Source: Methanomassiliicoccales archaeon (lineage in GTDB: Archaea; Thermoplasmatota; Thermoplasmata; Methanomassiliicoccales; UBA472). From it: a stretch of DNA of 34,313 nucleotides. The notes under the pieces are model-generated. The model did no database searches. It worked only from the letters and a program-made list of their open reading frames with translations, and was not told the origin of the DNA. Location of the stretch: assembly GCA_038740345.1 (NCBI GenBank), contig JAVYMA010000002.1:1-34313 (forward strand). Direction: 5' to 3'. The translations under genes and the position numbers were made by a program. This document shows, in pieces, positions 1 through 9,378 of this stretch; the first letter of the stretch is position 1, and every line of letters starts with the position of its first letter.

Positions 1-2115
1 GGAGACGAGAAAAATGGCCTTGCGCTCAGAAACGCTGTCCACCACATTGCGCAAGAAGCGCACCACACCCTCGAAGCCATTGTTAGAGATCAGATACTGG
101 ATGTCATCGAGCATGATCACTGCCTTCGGCTTTTGCTCCAGGAAGGACTCTATAATGCTCATGATCCTCTCCAGCGAAGGAGGGATGGTCTTTTCCTGAG
201 ACGACTCCCTATCCGTGAGCCATAAAAGCGTTAGGTCCAAATTACCTGCGCGGCTTCGCAATGCTTTGGGATGGCCACGCACAATGCCTAGCGAGGCATA
301 CCCCTCCTTGGCCTTGGTGAGGAGCAGCCTATGCGCGATCTCTGGCTTCACCTCCTCCACCAGGTAGGAGTGGCCATCCGTCAATTCCGAGCGTGGGAGG
401 GCGTGTGGGACCTTGGGAGCCTCGATTCCTAGTATCTCGTGGGCCTTCTCCAAGGTGATCTCGGATTTGAGCAAGGAGGAGAAGGCCACCACTCGATTCA
501 GCCCTCCTTCTAGCTGACGCACGTTATCCCTGAAGACCTCAGCTATTAACGTTAAAACTTCTTTAGGGACGCGCAGCCCCTCGGTTTTTACCCTTCGTTC
601 CAAGATGGCAAGGCGCGTCTCCAGGTCAGGAGGCTGTATGTCTGCTAGCAATCCCGATTCGAACCTGGTGACTAATCTTTCACTGAGGGAGGGAATCTCC
701 TTAGGCGGCCTATCTGAGGTCAGGACCACTTGCCCTCCTCGATCCAGTATGGCGTTGAATATCTGGAAGAGCTCCTCCTGCATTCGCTCTTTGCCTGCCA
801 AGAATTGAGCGTCATCGATTAGGAGAACATCCGCCCGTCGGTAAGCTGCCCGCAGCTGATCCAGCGTCCTGTCTTGGATGGCATTTATTATCTCCGTTTC
901 AAGAGCATCAGTGGGAGCGAAGATCACCAAGGCCTTAGTGGATTTTGAGATGTGATTTCCAATGGCCTGCAGCAGGTGGGTCTTCCCTAGGCCAGAGCGA
1001 GAGTAGATGAACAAGGGGTTATAGGAGCGCCCTGGCGCCTCTGCCACCGCTTTGGCCGCAGCCTCAGCGAAGCGGGAGTTGGGGCCGACCACGAAGTTCT
1101 CAAATGAATAGCGTGGATTCAGGGGACGACCGAAGGAAGGCTTAGTGGAGGTCGGGGCACAGGTGGGGCATGCCCCTGTGACATCCAATGAACTTCCGCA
1201 GCGGGGACATTTGGCTGGACTGGGGGTTTGACTGGTTATTTGTTTATGATACTGCATGATGAGCTCGTACACCCCATCAATCTTCTCATCCACCCTTTTG
1301 CGCTCCAGCTCTTTAAGGATCTGGGCCTTGGGGGTCTCCTCGGGAAGCTCTTCGAAACCCTCGATCTTCCGCCTAAGCGTCTCCAGCTCGGTCTCGATCT
1401 CCAAGACCTTTTCCGGGTCGCGCATCCTGCGCATGAGGGACTCCGCCTCCCTTTCATAACCCTGAGTGTCTAGGAAGCGCAGAACCTCTTCCAGTCCTTG
1501 AAGGCGCTGTATGTTGGCCTCGAAGTAGGGAAGAGAACGTGCCGCTGCTTTGGGGTCTGATAAATAAAGGCGGATGAGATTGCTCACATTGTATCCTTCC
1601 TTAGCCCAACCGTGGATGCGCAAAGCCACCTCGTCACTTCTGCCAGACAATCTCTGCACATCTCCAACCAGGCGGGGATTGGTAAGATTGGAAGGGGGGC
1701 CTAACTCCAGCCTCCCTATCTTGGCATCAGGGTGGCTGCGCTCGATGTCTTGAATGCTTACTCGGCTGTGCAGCGAGATAGAAGATTCAGGCAGAAGAGA
1801 ATCCTCCCATATGAATTCCACGGCCTGCGCTCCTTTGTACAGCCGCTGTGACTTCATCACTCCGCCTTTGCGGAAAGCATATAAGGCCAGAACCGGCTCG
1901 CCGCTATTGAATACCAGGACTCCCTCCGCTCGGTCGATGTTGAACTCGAATTGAAGCTTTATATAACCAGAGAAGGCGTACCTCTTCACATCTTCCAGCA
2001 CCCTTTTTAACACTCCCTCTCCACCACGATATCGATCTACCACCTGACCCTCGGGAATGCCCAGTTCCGCCAGCAAGGATACCCCTTGTAAAAAGGTCTT
2101 GGCCCGATATATCAC
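1..2115 (-). CDS. DnaA-type AAA+ ATPase fused to a DUF835 domain (partial, C-terminus cut)
   Basis: The reading frame is open from a GTG at 2115 to the window edge (705 codons, no stop seen). A stop lies two codons before the GTG and there is no clear Shine-Dalgarno. Residues about 35-110 resemble a small beta-rich sensor-like module, and about 130-300 are charged and helical. A zinc ribbon (CPRC...CPTC) spans residues 303-318. It is followed by a complete DnaA domain III: the entry motif LNPRYSFENFVVGPNSRFAE, Walker A SGLGKTH (K378), Walker B LLIDDAQFLAGKE (D434-D435), sensor 1 VVLTSDRPP, box VII SERLVTRFESG with its arginine finger, and sensor II NVRQLEGGLNRV. From about residue 580 the sequence matches DUF835 (HSYLVEE, MLDDIQYLISNNGFE) where bacterial DnaA would have its helix-turn-helix domain IV. 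Family identities are recognised by motif. The role is unknown: replication control, regulation and signalling are all possible. Whether a DNA-binding domain follows cannot be seen. Confidence 0.88.
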   Translation of the reverse strand, partial: MIYRAKTFLQGVSLLAELGIPEGQVVDRYRGGEGVLKRVLEDVKRYAFSGYIKLQFEFNIDRAEGVLVFNSGEPVLALYAFRKGGVMKSQRLYKGAQAVEFIWEDSLLPESSISLHSRVSIQDIERSHPDAKIGRLELGPPSNLTNPRLVGDVQRLSGRSDEVALRIHGWAKEGYNVSNLIRLYLSDPKAAARSLPYFEANIQRLQGLEEVLRFLDTQGYEREAESLMRRMRDPEKVLEIETELETLRRKIEGFEELPEETPKAQILKELERKRVDEKIDGVYELIMQYHKQITSQTPSPAKCPRCGSSLDVTGACPTCAPTSTKPSFGRPLNPRYSFENFVVGPNSRFAEAAAKAVAEAPGRSYNPLFIYSRSGLGKTHLLQAIGNHISKSTKALVIFAPTDALETEIINAIQDRTLDQLRAAYRRADVLLIDDAQFLAGKERMQEELFQIFNAILDRGGQVVLTSDRPPKEIPSLSERLVTRFESGLLADIQPPDLETRLAILERRVKTEGLRVPKEVLTLIAEVFRDNVRQLEGGLNRVVAFSSLLKSEITLEKAHEILGIEAPKVPHALPRSELTDGHSYLVEEVKPEIAHRLLLTKAKEGYASLGIVRGHPKALRSRAGNLDLTLLWLTDRESSQEKTIPPSLERIMSIIESFLEQKPKAVIMLDDIQYLISNNGFEGVVRFLRNVVDSVSERKAIFLVS

Positions 2116-2195
2116 TTTGGTTCAAGCCAGATTAGTTCATGAGGAAAAGTCACCATCGTTCGATACCGTGCGGGATTCGCTGAGTACCTGGAAAG

Positions 2196-2204
2196 GTTTA
2201 AATG
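2196..2204 (+). promoter_or_regulatory. TATA-like box of tRNA-Thr
   Basis: The run GTTTAAATG is preceded by a purine-rich BRE-like GAAAG and is centred about 30 nt before the first base of tRNA-Thr. This is the normal archaeal spacing for a tRNA promoter. Confidence 0.5.
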
Positions 2205-2229
2205 AGGTAGGCCTGTTGGAGGATTTTGT

Positions 2230-2331
2230 GCCACTGTAGCTCAGCGGCAGGTCGGGCCATTCCCCGGTCCGCTAGAGAGCGACAGTTTCGTAAACTGTAG
2301 GTCGGGGGTTCGAAACCCTCCAGTGGCTCCA
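2230..2331 (+). tRNA. tRNA-Thr(CGU) with D-loop intron, CCA encoded
   Basis: The acceptor stem GCCACTG pairs with CAGTGGC at 2321-2327. The anticodon stem is ACAGT/ACTGT around loop TTCGTAA, giving anticodon CGT (2289-2291), which reads the Thr codon ACG. The T-arm GGGGG-TTCGAAA-CCCTC is intact with one G-U pair. Base 73 is T and CCA is encoded at 2329-2331. The D-stem GCTC (2239-2242) pairs with GAGC (2277-2280), but the loop between them is 34 nt instead of 7-9. The excess folds as an intron, listed separately. The gene starts 114 nt upstream of the divergent DnaA-like gene and precedes thiC, which is convergent to it. Confidence 0.93.
2250..2275 (+). other. Predicted 26-nt tRNA intron in the D-loop (bulge-helix-bulge)
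   Basis: Between the D-stem strands, AGCGG (2243-2247) pairs with CCGCT (2269-2273). A 3-nt bulge CAG (2248-2250) follows on one strand and a 3-nt bulge AGA (2274-2276) on the other. An inner helix GTCGGG/CCCGGT (2251-2256 with 2263-2268, two G-U pairs) closes the 6-nt loop CCATTC. Cleavage after the second base of each bulge, the usual archaeal rule, removes 2250-2275 and leaves the D-loop AGCGGCAA. The central helix is 5 bp rather than the standard 4, so the exact cut could differ by one base. Confidence 0.75.
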
Positions 2332-2359
2332 TTCATCCCCCTTCTGGTTTCCCCCTTTG

Positions 2360-3631
2360 TTAAGTCTTCTTGAGATAGTTTCGAACAATCTTGATTGCAC
2401 AAACGTCGCCGCACATGGAGCATCCTTCCATGTCCTCATTATGACCTCGAGCACGGAGGGCCCGAGCCTTTTCAGGGTCGAGCGCTTGGGAAAACATGCC
2501 TTCCCAATCTAGATTGCGCCTGGCCAAAGCCATGAGGTCATCTTTTTCTCTGCCTCTCCCCCTCGCCAAATCAGCAGCGTGAGCAGCTATCTTAGAGGCT
2601 ATGAGCCCCTCCTTCACATCCTCAGGAGTGGGCAGAGAGAGATGCTCCGCAGGAGTCACATAGCAAAGGAAATCCGCACCAGCATAGGCCGCCATGGCCC
2701 CCCCGATGGCAGCGGTTATGTGATCATATCCTGGAGCGATATCCGTGACCAAAGGACCTAGGACGTAGAAGGGGGCCCCATCGCAGACCGCCTTCTGCAG
2801 GCGCACATTGGCTTCAATCTGGTCCAGAGGGACATGCCCCGGCCCTTCCACCATGGCTTGGACCCCAGCCTCCCGAGCCCGCTTAACCAGTCTACCTAGA
2901 ATGAAGAGCTCGGAGAGCTGTGCTGCATCGCTGGCATCGTGAATGCAGCCAGGCCTAAGTCCGTCCCCAAGAGATAGTGTGAATTGGTGCTCTCTCGCCA
3001 TCTCTAGCAGGTAGTCGAAACGCTGGTAAAGAGGATTCTCCAAATCGTGGTGTAGTATCCATGCTACCAGGAACGCCCCTCCCCGCGAAACTACGTCCGT
3101 TAGCCTTCCGGATCTCCTCAACCAGGAAACGCTCTCTCGGGTGATTCCACAATGGACCGTCATAAAGTCCACGCCATCCTTGGCATGCAGCTCTATGCCC
3201 CGAAAGATATCATCCTCATCCATGTCCACCACTGCGCCGTGCCTTGCCAGGCGCAATCCTGTCTGATATATAGGAACGGTCCCTACAGGGATATCAACCA
3301 CCTTCAGTATGGATCTCCTCATTTCGTCAATATCTCCTCCAGTGCTAAGATCCATAATGGTGTCAGCGCCATAGCGCAGAGATATCCTGACCTTCTCCAT
3401 CTCCTCCTCTGGAACGCAATGATCCCTAGACGTGCCTACGTTTACGTTCACTTTCACCCTCAAACCTTCTCCTATACCGCATGGCTTGGGGGCATGCCGT
3501 GGGTTTCGTGGTATGACGATCCTTCCTTTAAGAACCCCTCGGCGCACCGTTTCGAGTTCGACCCCTTCCTGCTCAGCCACCTCTTTTATCTCTCTCGACA
3601 TTTCGGTGCAAAGTCTCTCCATCAATGTCAT
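2360..3631 (-). CDS. thiC: Phosphomethylpyrimidine synthase ThiC
   Basis: ThiC is the radical-SAM enzyme that rearranges aminoimidazole ribotide into the pyrimidine moiety of thiamine. The protein has about 423 residues, the usual archaeal length. It contains the ThiC signatures VNVNVGTS, IMDLSTGGD, TVHCGIT, SLGDGLRPG, MVEGPGHVP and LGPLVTDIAPGYDHI. A C-terminal cysteine cluster, CSMCGDVC, for the auxiliary [4Fe-4S] cluster sits near residues 403-410. I chose the ATG at 3631 because AGGGG lies a few bases ahead of it. An in-frame GTG at 3670 would add 13 residues without a comparable site. No other thiamine genes are nearby. It diverges from gyrB across about 280 nt carrying a TATA box on each strand. 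I see no TPP riboswitch in the leader. Confidence 0.96.
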   Translation of the reverse strand: MTLMERLCTEMSREIKEVAEQEGVELETVRRGVLKGRIVIPRNPRHAPKPCGIGEGLRVKVNVNVGTSRDHCVPEEEMEKVRISLRYGADTIMDLSTGGDIDEMRRSILKVVDIPVGTVPIYQTGLRLARHGAVVDMDEDDIFRGIELHAKDGVDFMTVHCGITRESVSWLRRSGRLTDVVSRGGAFLVAWILHHDLENPLYQRFDYLLEMAREHQFTLSLGDGLRPGCIHDASDAAQLSELFILGRLVKRAREAGVQAMVEGPGHVPLDQIEANVRLQKAVCDGAPFYVLGPLVTDIAPGYDHITAAIGGAMAAYAGADFLCYVTPAEHLSLPTPEDVKEGLIASKIAAHAADLARGRGREKDDLMALARRNLDWEGMFSQALDPEKARALRARGHNEDMEGCSMCGDVCAIKIVRNYLKKT

Positions 3632-3761
3632 TCGTTCCCCTAGCCTGCAGCGTCCTATTTGAAAGTTCACCTAGAGAGCGGAACTCGTCTTGAAGACTAA
3701 AGGTAATCCGAGGTGAAAGGTGCTCGAACCTCTTCCCTAAAGCTCATGTTCAAAGCGCTTT

Positions 3762-3776
3762 CTCATTTATATATCC
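3762..3776 (-). promoter_or_regulatory. TATA box for thiC
   Basis: Read on the minus strand this is GGATATATAAATGAG, a strong archaeal BRE/TATA combination. It would start transcription near 3745 and give thiC a leader of about 110 nt. It faces the gyrB TATA box only some 20 nt away. Confidence 0.55.
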
Positions 3777-3782
3777 AGACAA

Positions 3783-3818
3783 TCCTAGAAGGATATAAAT
3801 ACAATCAATCCTTTAGGA
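3783..3818. promoter_or_regulatory. Two TCCT-spacer-AGGA palindromes between divergent promoters
   Basis: ATCCT-AGA-AGGAT (3782-3794) and TCCT-TT-AGGA (3809-3818) are both preceded by CAAT/ACAAT-like sequence and lie 26 nt apart. The first lies between, and partly overlaps, the facing TATA boxes of thiC and gyrB. The second lies just before the expected gyrB start site. The placement suits operator half-sites for one regulator, but no regulator can be named. Chance AT-rich symmetry is possible. Confidence 0.3.
3791..3802 (+). promoter_or_regulatory. TATA box for gyrBA
   Basis: GGATATAAATAC on the plus strand, with purine-rich AGAAGG ahead of it as a BRE-like element. Transcription would start near 3825, leaving a leader of about 85 nt before gyrB. 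Confidence 0.55.
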
Positions 3819-3878
3819 ATTATCGTCGAAGGGGATGGGAAAGAGTGAACTCTCCAGTTAGTTCGCAGCGACCTTTGA

Positions 3879-5807
<1,929 letters not shown>

Positions 5808-5816
5808 GTGGTCGAA

Positions 5817-8459
5817 ATGGAAGGTGCAGAAGTTAAAGAGCCGCCCGCCCTGGAGAGGAAAGCGGTGGTTAACCGCCCTATCGAGAAGGAGATGGAGAAG
5901 TGCTACATTGATTATGCCATGAGCGTGATCGTCTCCCGAGCTCTACCAGATGTCAGGGACGGATTGAAACCGGTCCATCGCCGCATCCTTTACTCCATGT
6001 ACGATTCGGGCATCACCTCAGGGAAACCTTATAAAAAGAGCGCCAGGGTGGTGGGTAACGTTCTGGGTCAATTCCATCCTCATGGAGATATGGCAGTGTA
6101 TGACGCCTTGGTGCGCCTGGCCCAACCTTTCTCGATGAGATATGTGTTGGTGGATGGGCAAGGGAATTTTGGGTCCATCGACGGTGATGCCGCTGCGGCT
6201 ATGCGTTACACTGAATGCCGCTTGAACAAGCTCGCAGAGGAGATGTTGGTGGACCTGGAGAAGGACACCGTGGATTGGGTAGATAATTTCGACAGCAGCC
6301 TCAAAGAGCCATCAGTTCTTCCTGCCAAGCTTCCTAACCTGCTGATAAATGGCACATCAGGAATCGCCGTGGGCATGGCGACCAACATCCCTCCTCATAA
6401 CCTGAGGGAGGTAGTGGATGCTCTCACTGCCCTTATCGACAGGCCTGATATGGAAGTAAATGAGCTAATGCAGTACATCAAAGGTCCTGACTTCCCTACT
6501 GGTGGCATAATCTACGGGATGAATGGAATATTGGAGGCGTATTCCACTGGTAAAGGCCGTCTTAAGGTCAGAGCCAAGACCAAGATTGAGGAGAAGAATG
6601 GTAAAAAGAGCATAGTTGTGACCGAGATACCTTATCAGGTGAACAAGTCCACTCTCCTAGAGGGCATTGCCCAGCTAATCAAGGACAAGAAGGTGGAAGG
6701 CATCACCGATCTAAGGGACGAGAGCGACCGTGACGGTATGCGCATAGTCATGGACCTGCGCCGCGATGCGATGGAGGAGATAGTCCTCAATCAGCTATTC
6801 CAACACTCTGCGCTAGAGGTCACTTTTGGGGTCATCAACCTCGCCCTGGTGAACAATGAACCCAAGGTATTGACTCTGAAGGAGACGCTGCAACACCATC
6901 TGAATTACCGCAAGGAAGTAGTTACACGGCGCACTCGCTATGAGTTAAAGGAGGCGCAGAAGCGCCATCACATCCTTCAGGGGCTTATAAAGGCAGTTGA
7001 TTCCTTGGATGAGACCATAGCTATTATCCGTTCCGCCCAGTCCACTGAAGAGGCCAGAGACGGGCTCATGGCCCGCTTTCAGCTCGATGAGGAACAGGCC
7101 AAGGCCATCTTGGAAATGCGATTGCAGAAGCTAACAGGGCTGGAGTTGGAGGCATTACATAAAGAATTCACCGACGTAGTTGAATTAATGCGGAAGCTGG
7201 AGGAGATATTGGCCTCAGAGCAGAAGATAATGAGCATCATACGCTCCGAGCTGCTTGAGCTTAAGGAGAAGTATGGTGATGACAGGAGAACGGAAATAAT
7301 TCCATACGCGCAGGATCTGGACGAGGAAGATCTGATTCCCATCGAGGACATGGTGGTCATGATCACTTCCGATGGCTATGTAAAGCGCATTCCCTTATCC
7401 ACGTACAAACAGCAGAGGAGAGGTGGTATGGGGCTCATGGGCATGGAGACCAAGGAGGAGGATCACGTCACTGACCTCTTCGTTTCCAGCACTCATGACG
7501 ATATCATGTTCTTCACTAACAAGGGGAAGATGTTCCTGCTCAAGACTTATAAAATTCCTGTAGGGCAGAGGCATTCTAAGGGAAAGCCGATTGTCAATCT
7601 GCTTCCTCATTTGGAGGAAGGAGAGAAGGTAATTGACAAGGCGCCGGTGAAAAAGTTCTCCGAAGACCTCTTTGTGGTATTTGCCACCAAGCAAGGTATG
7701 ATCAAGAAGACGCGCTTAGATGCTTATAAGAATGTGCGCTCAAATGGTATTATTGCATTGGGCCTGAACGAAGGCGATGAACTCATAGATACCAAAGTAA
7801 CAGATGATAACAAGGAAGTCATCCTGGCCACAAGGGATGGTCGTGCCATCCGCTTTGACCTGAAATATGACCCGGAAAAAGGAACTGGGGTTAGGCCGAT
7901 GGGTCGTCCTGCCACAGGGGTCATTGGCATACGCCTGCGAGAAGGTGATGAAGTGGTTAGCATGGCCCTGGTAACACCTGAGTCAAGGCTGCTCACGGTG
8001 ACTGAGAAAGGTTATGGCAAGGTCTCTGTGGTGGGTAAACCCTCCTCCGTAGAGGAAGAGGACGAGGATGAAGGAGAAGAGGAGGAGACAGAGGAGGAGC
8101 AGGAGCGGGATACCTTCCGCAAGACCCATCGCGGAGGAAAAGGGATCAAGGCCATCAGGGTAACTGAGAAGAACGGTAAAGTAGTGGCTGTGCTGGCCGT
8201 TTCTGAGGAAGATGACATCTTAATCGCCTCCGACCGTGGAAACGTCATACGCACAAGCGTATCCGAATTCCGCGTCACGGGAAGGGTCACCATGGGCGTC
8301 CGGGCCAAACGCTTGGAGGAAGGAGAGAAGGTCATAGCTGTAGAGAGGCTTGTAGGCGAACATGAGAGGGCGACTGTGGCAGCTACGGATGCCAGAGAGG
8401 ATGACAGCATGTTTCCCACCGATACCATTTCGGAGAGCGAAGACACCAATGGTGAATGA
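5817..8459 (+). CDS. gyrA: DNA gyrase subunit A
   Basis: This is the DNA cleavage/rejoining subunit of gyrase. The catalytic tyrosine is Y131 in AMRYTECRL. The N-terminal core has [18 protein letters not shown] and the QFHPHGD region. The C-terminal DNA-wrapping pinwheel carries a GyrA-box QRRGGMG near residues 533-539, in which the usual Lys of QRRGGKG is Met. An acidic stretch of about 20 Glu/Asp-rich residues interrupts the pinwheel near residue 745, and the C-terminus is also acidic. The start is the ATG at 5817: AGGTGG lies 6 nt before it and overlaps the gyrB stop, implying translational coupling. A GTG directly after the gyrB stop (5808) is an in-frame alternative. About 880 residues is a normal length. 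Confidence 0.97.
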   Translation: MEGAEVKEPPALERKAVVNRPIEKEMEKCYIDYAMSVIVSRALPDVRDGLKPVHRRILYSMYDSGITSGKPYKKSARVVGNVLGQFHPHGDMAVYDALVRLAQPFSMRYVLVDGQGNFGSIDGDAAAAMRYTECRLNKLAEEMLVDLEKDTVDWVDNFDSSLKEPSVLPAKLPNLLINGTSGIAVGMATNIPPHNLREVVDALTALIDRPDMEVNELMQYIKGPDFPTGGIIYGMNGILEAYSTGKGRLKVRAKTKIEEKNGKKSIVVTEIPYQVNKSTLLEGIAQLIKDKKVEGITDLRDESDRDGMRIVMDLRRDAMEEIVLNQLFQHSALEVTFGVINLALVNNEPKVLTLKETLQHHLNYRKEVVTRRTRYELKEAQKRHHILQGLIKAVDSLDETIAIIRSAQSTEEARDGLMARFQLDEEQAKAILEMRLQKLTGLELEALHKEFTDVVELMRKLEEILASEQKIMSIIRSELLELKEKYGDDRRTEIIPYAQDLDEEDLIPIEDMVVMITSDGYVKRIPLSTYKQQRRGGMGLMGMETKEEDHVTDLFVSSTHDDIMFFTNKGKMFLLKTYKIPVGQRHSKGKPIVNLLPHLEEGEKVIDKAPVKKFSEDLFVVFATKQGMIKKTRLDAYKNVRSNGIIALGLNEGDELIDTKVTDDNKEVILATRDGRAIRFDLKYDPEKGTGVRPMGRPATGVIGIRLREGDEVVSMALVTPESRLLTVTEKGYGKVSVVGKPSSVEEEDEDEGEEEETEEEQERDTFRKTHRGGKGIKAIRVTEKNGKVVAVLAVSEEDDILIASDRGNVIRTSVSEFRVTGRVTMGVRAKRLEEGEKVIAVERLVGEHERATVAATDAREDDSMFPTDTISESEDTNGE

Positions 8460-8504
8460 CATGTCGATGTATGATTATCACCAGCTGATTCAACTCCCAA
8501 AAAG

Positions 8505-8513
8505 TTTTATAAT
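8505..8513 (+). promoter_or_regulatory. TATA box for the KaiC-like gene
   Basis: TTTTATAAT with A-rich sequence just upstream lies about 45 nt after the gyrA stop and 42-50 nt before the ATG at 8555. It implies a short leader of roughly 20 nt and transcription independent of gyrBA. Confidence 0.55.
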
Positions 8514-8554
8514 GCTAGACCTGATTGAATTCTCATCCATCAGCGGTGCGCATC

Positions 8555-9259
8555 ATGTTCAAGAACTCGATACCAGGCCTCGAGAAGGTATTTCGCACTG
8601 ACATCGAGGCTCCCAAAGTGGTTCTAGTCACTGGACCTCCCGGCTCTATGAAGACAAGCTTCTGCTATTCAGTAATGTCCTCCTACCTAGAGAGAACAAA
8701 AGAGTTCGGACTCTATGTGACTCTGGAGGAGAGCGGGGAGTCGCACTTGCGCAATATGCGCTCATTAGGCATGAAGCTCTCCCCTAATCTGGAAATATCA
8801 GACTTCACTGACTTAAGGGAGCTTGATGAGATCGTGGAGGTAGATAATCCCACGGATTATGTACAGTTCGTGGAACAAATGCTCACGTATTATAAGAAGA
8901 AACATGGGGACAAGTTCACCGTCTTCACCTTGGATTCGTTAGGGGCCTTATACTCTTTGATGGAAAACTCTACAGGCATGAGGAAGCGCATGTTCTATTT
9001 CTTTAAGGCCTTGAGGGACCTGAACCTTATTTCCTTCATTGTGATGGAGCGCGCGCCTGGCTCTCCCTCAGATTTATTAGGAAATGAGGGCTTTCTGGTA
9101 GATGGTATCATTGAGATGGGACTCGATCGCTCGAAGGGGAAGATGGCGCGGTATATGAGAGTGGAGAAGATGCGCGCCTGCGAGCACTCCATGGAAAGGC
9201 ACACCGTTGAGGTGAGTCCTGGTGCAGGCATGACCATACTTGGTCCCACAATGACTTAG
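8555..9259 (+). CDS. KaiC-like / RecA-superfamily single-domain ATPase
   Basis: A 234-residue protein comprising a single KaiC-type RecA fold. Walker A is GPPGSMKTS (residues 27-35), where Met replaces the usual Gly before the Lys, a variant common in archaeal KaiC-like proteins. A catalytic-type glutamate pair follows in YVTLEES, and the Walker B strand is VFTLDSLGALYSLM. The C-terminal half has the KaiC pattern of a strand ending in MERAPGS, followed by VDGIIEMGLDR and YMRVEKMR. The start at 8555 agrees with GGTG about 8 nt upstream; an upstream TTG (8525) is less likely. Such proteins often act in signalling or regulation, with substrate unknown. It precedes a coiled-coil zinc-ribbon gene by 119 nt, a pairing echoed by the fusion protein at 25428-27371. 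Confidence 0.85.
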   Translation: MFKNSIPGLEKVFRTDIEAPKVVLVTGPPGSMKTSFCYSVMSSYLERTKEFGLYVTLEESGESHLRNMRSLGMKLSPNLEISDFTDLRELDEIVEVDNPTDYVQFVEQMLTYYKKKHGDKFTVFTLDSLGALYSLMENSTGMRKRMFYFFKALRDLNLISFIVMERAPGSPSDLLGNEGFLVDGIIEMGLDRSKGKMARYMRVEKMRACEHSMERHTVEVSPGAGMTILGPTMT

Positions 9260-9378
9260 GTCGACCACTTTGAATATGATTTACGAATCTGGAAATACTG
9301 GAAAAGGATTAATAGTGTGTTCCGTCAATTTCTGGCACGCTCTACAAAATAATCGTTGAGCTCATTGGAGGGGTAGAT

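Noticed and set aside
1228-1473. Plus-strand ORFs opposite the DnaA-like gene
   Set aside because: They are shadows of the long minus-strand frame, whose DnaA and DUF835 motifs are unambiguous.
2241-2454. Minus-strand ORFs of 60 codons across tRNA-Thr
   Set aside because: Antisense of the tRNA combined with the end of thiC. These are typical false peptides (GGFRTPDLQ).
3152-3643. 163-codon plus-strand ORF opposite thiC
   Set aside because: Shadow of thiC, with no family resemblance and no ribosome-binding site.
3632-3760. TPP riboswitch in the thiC leader
   Set aside because: The leader is long enough, but the conserved CUGAGA and related core motifs are absent on the thiC strand.
8012-8500. 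162-codon minus-strand ORF opposite the gyrA end
   Set aside because: It is Ser/Thr-rich because it is the complement of the acidic gyrA insert. gyrA is certain here.
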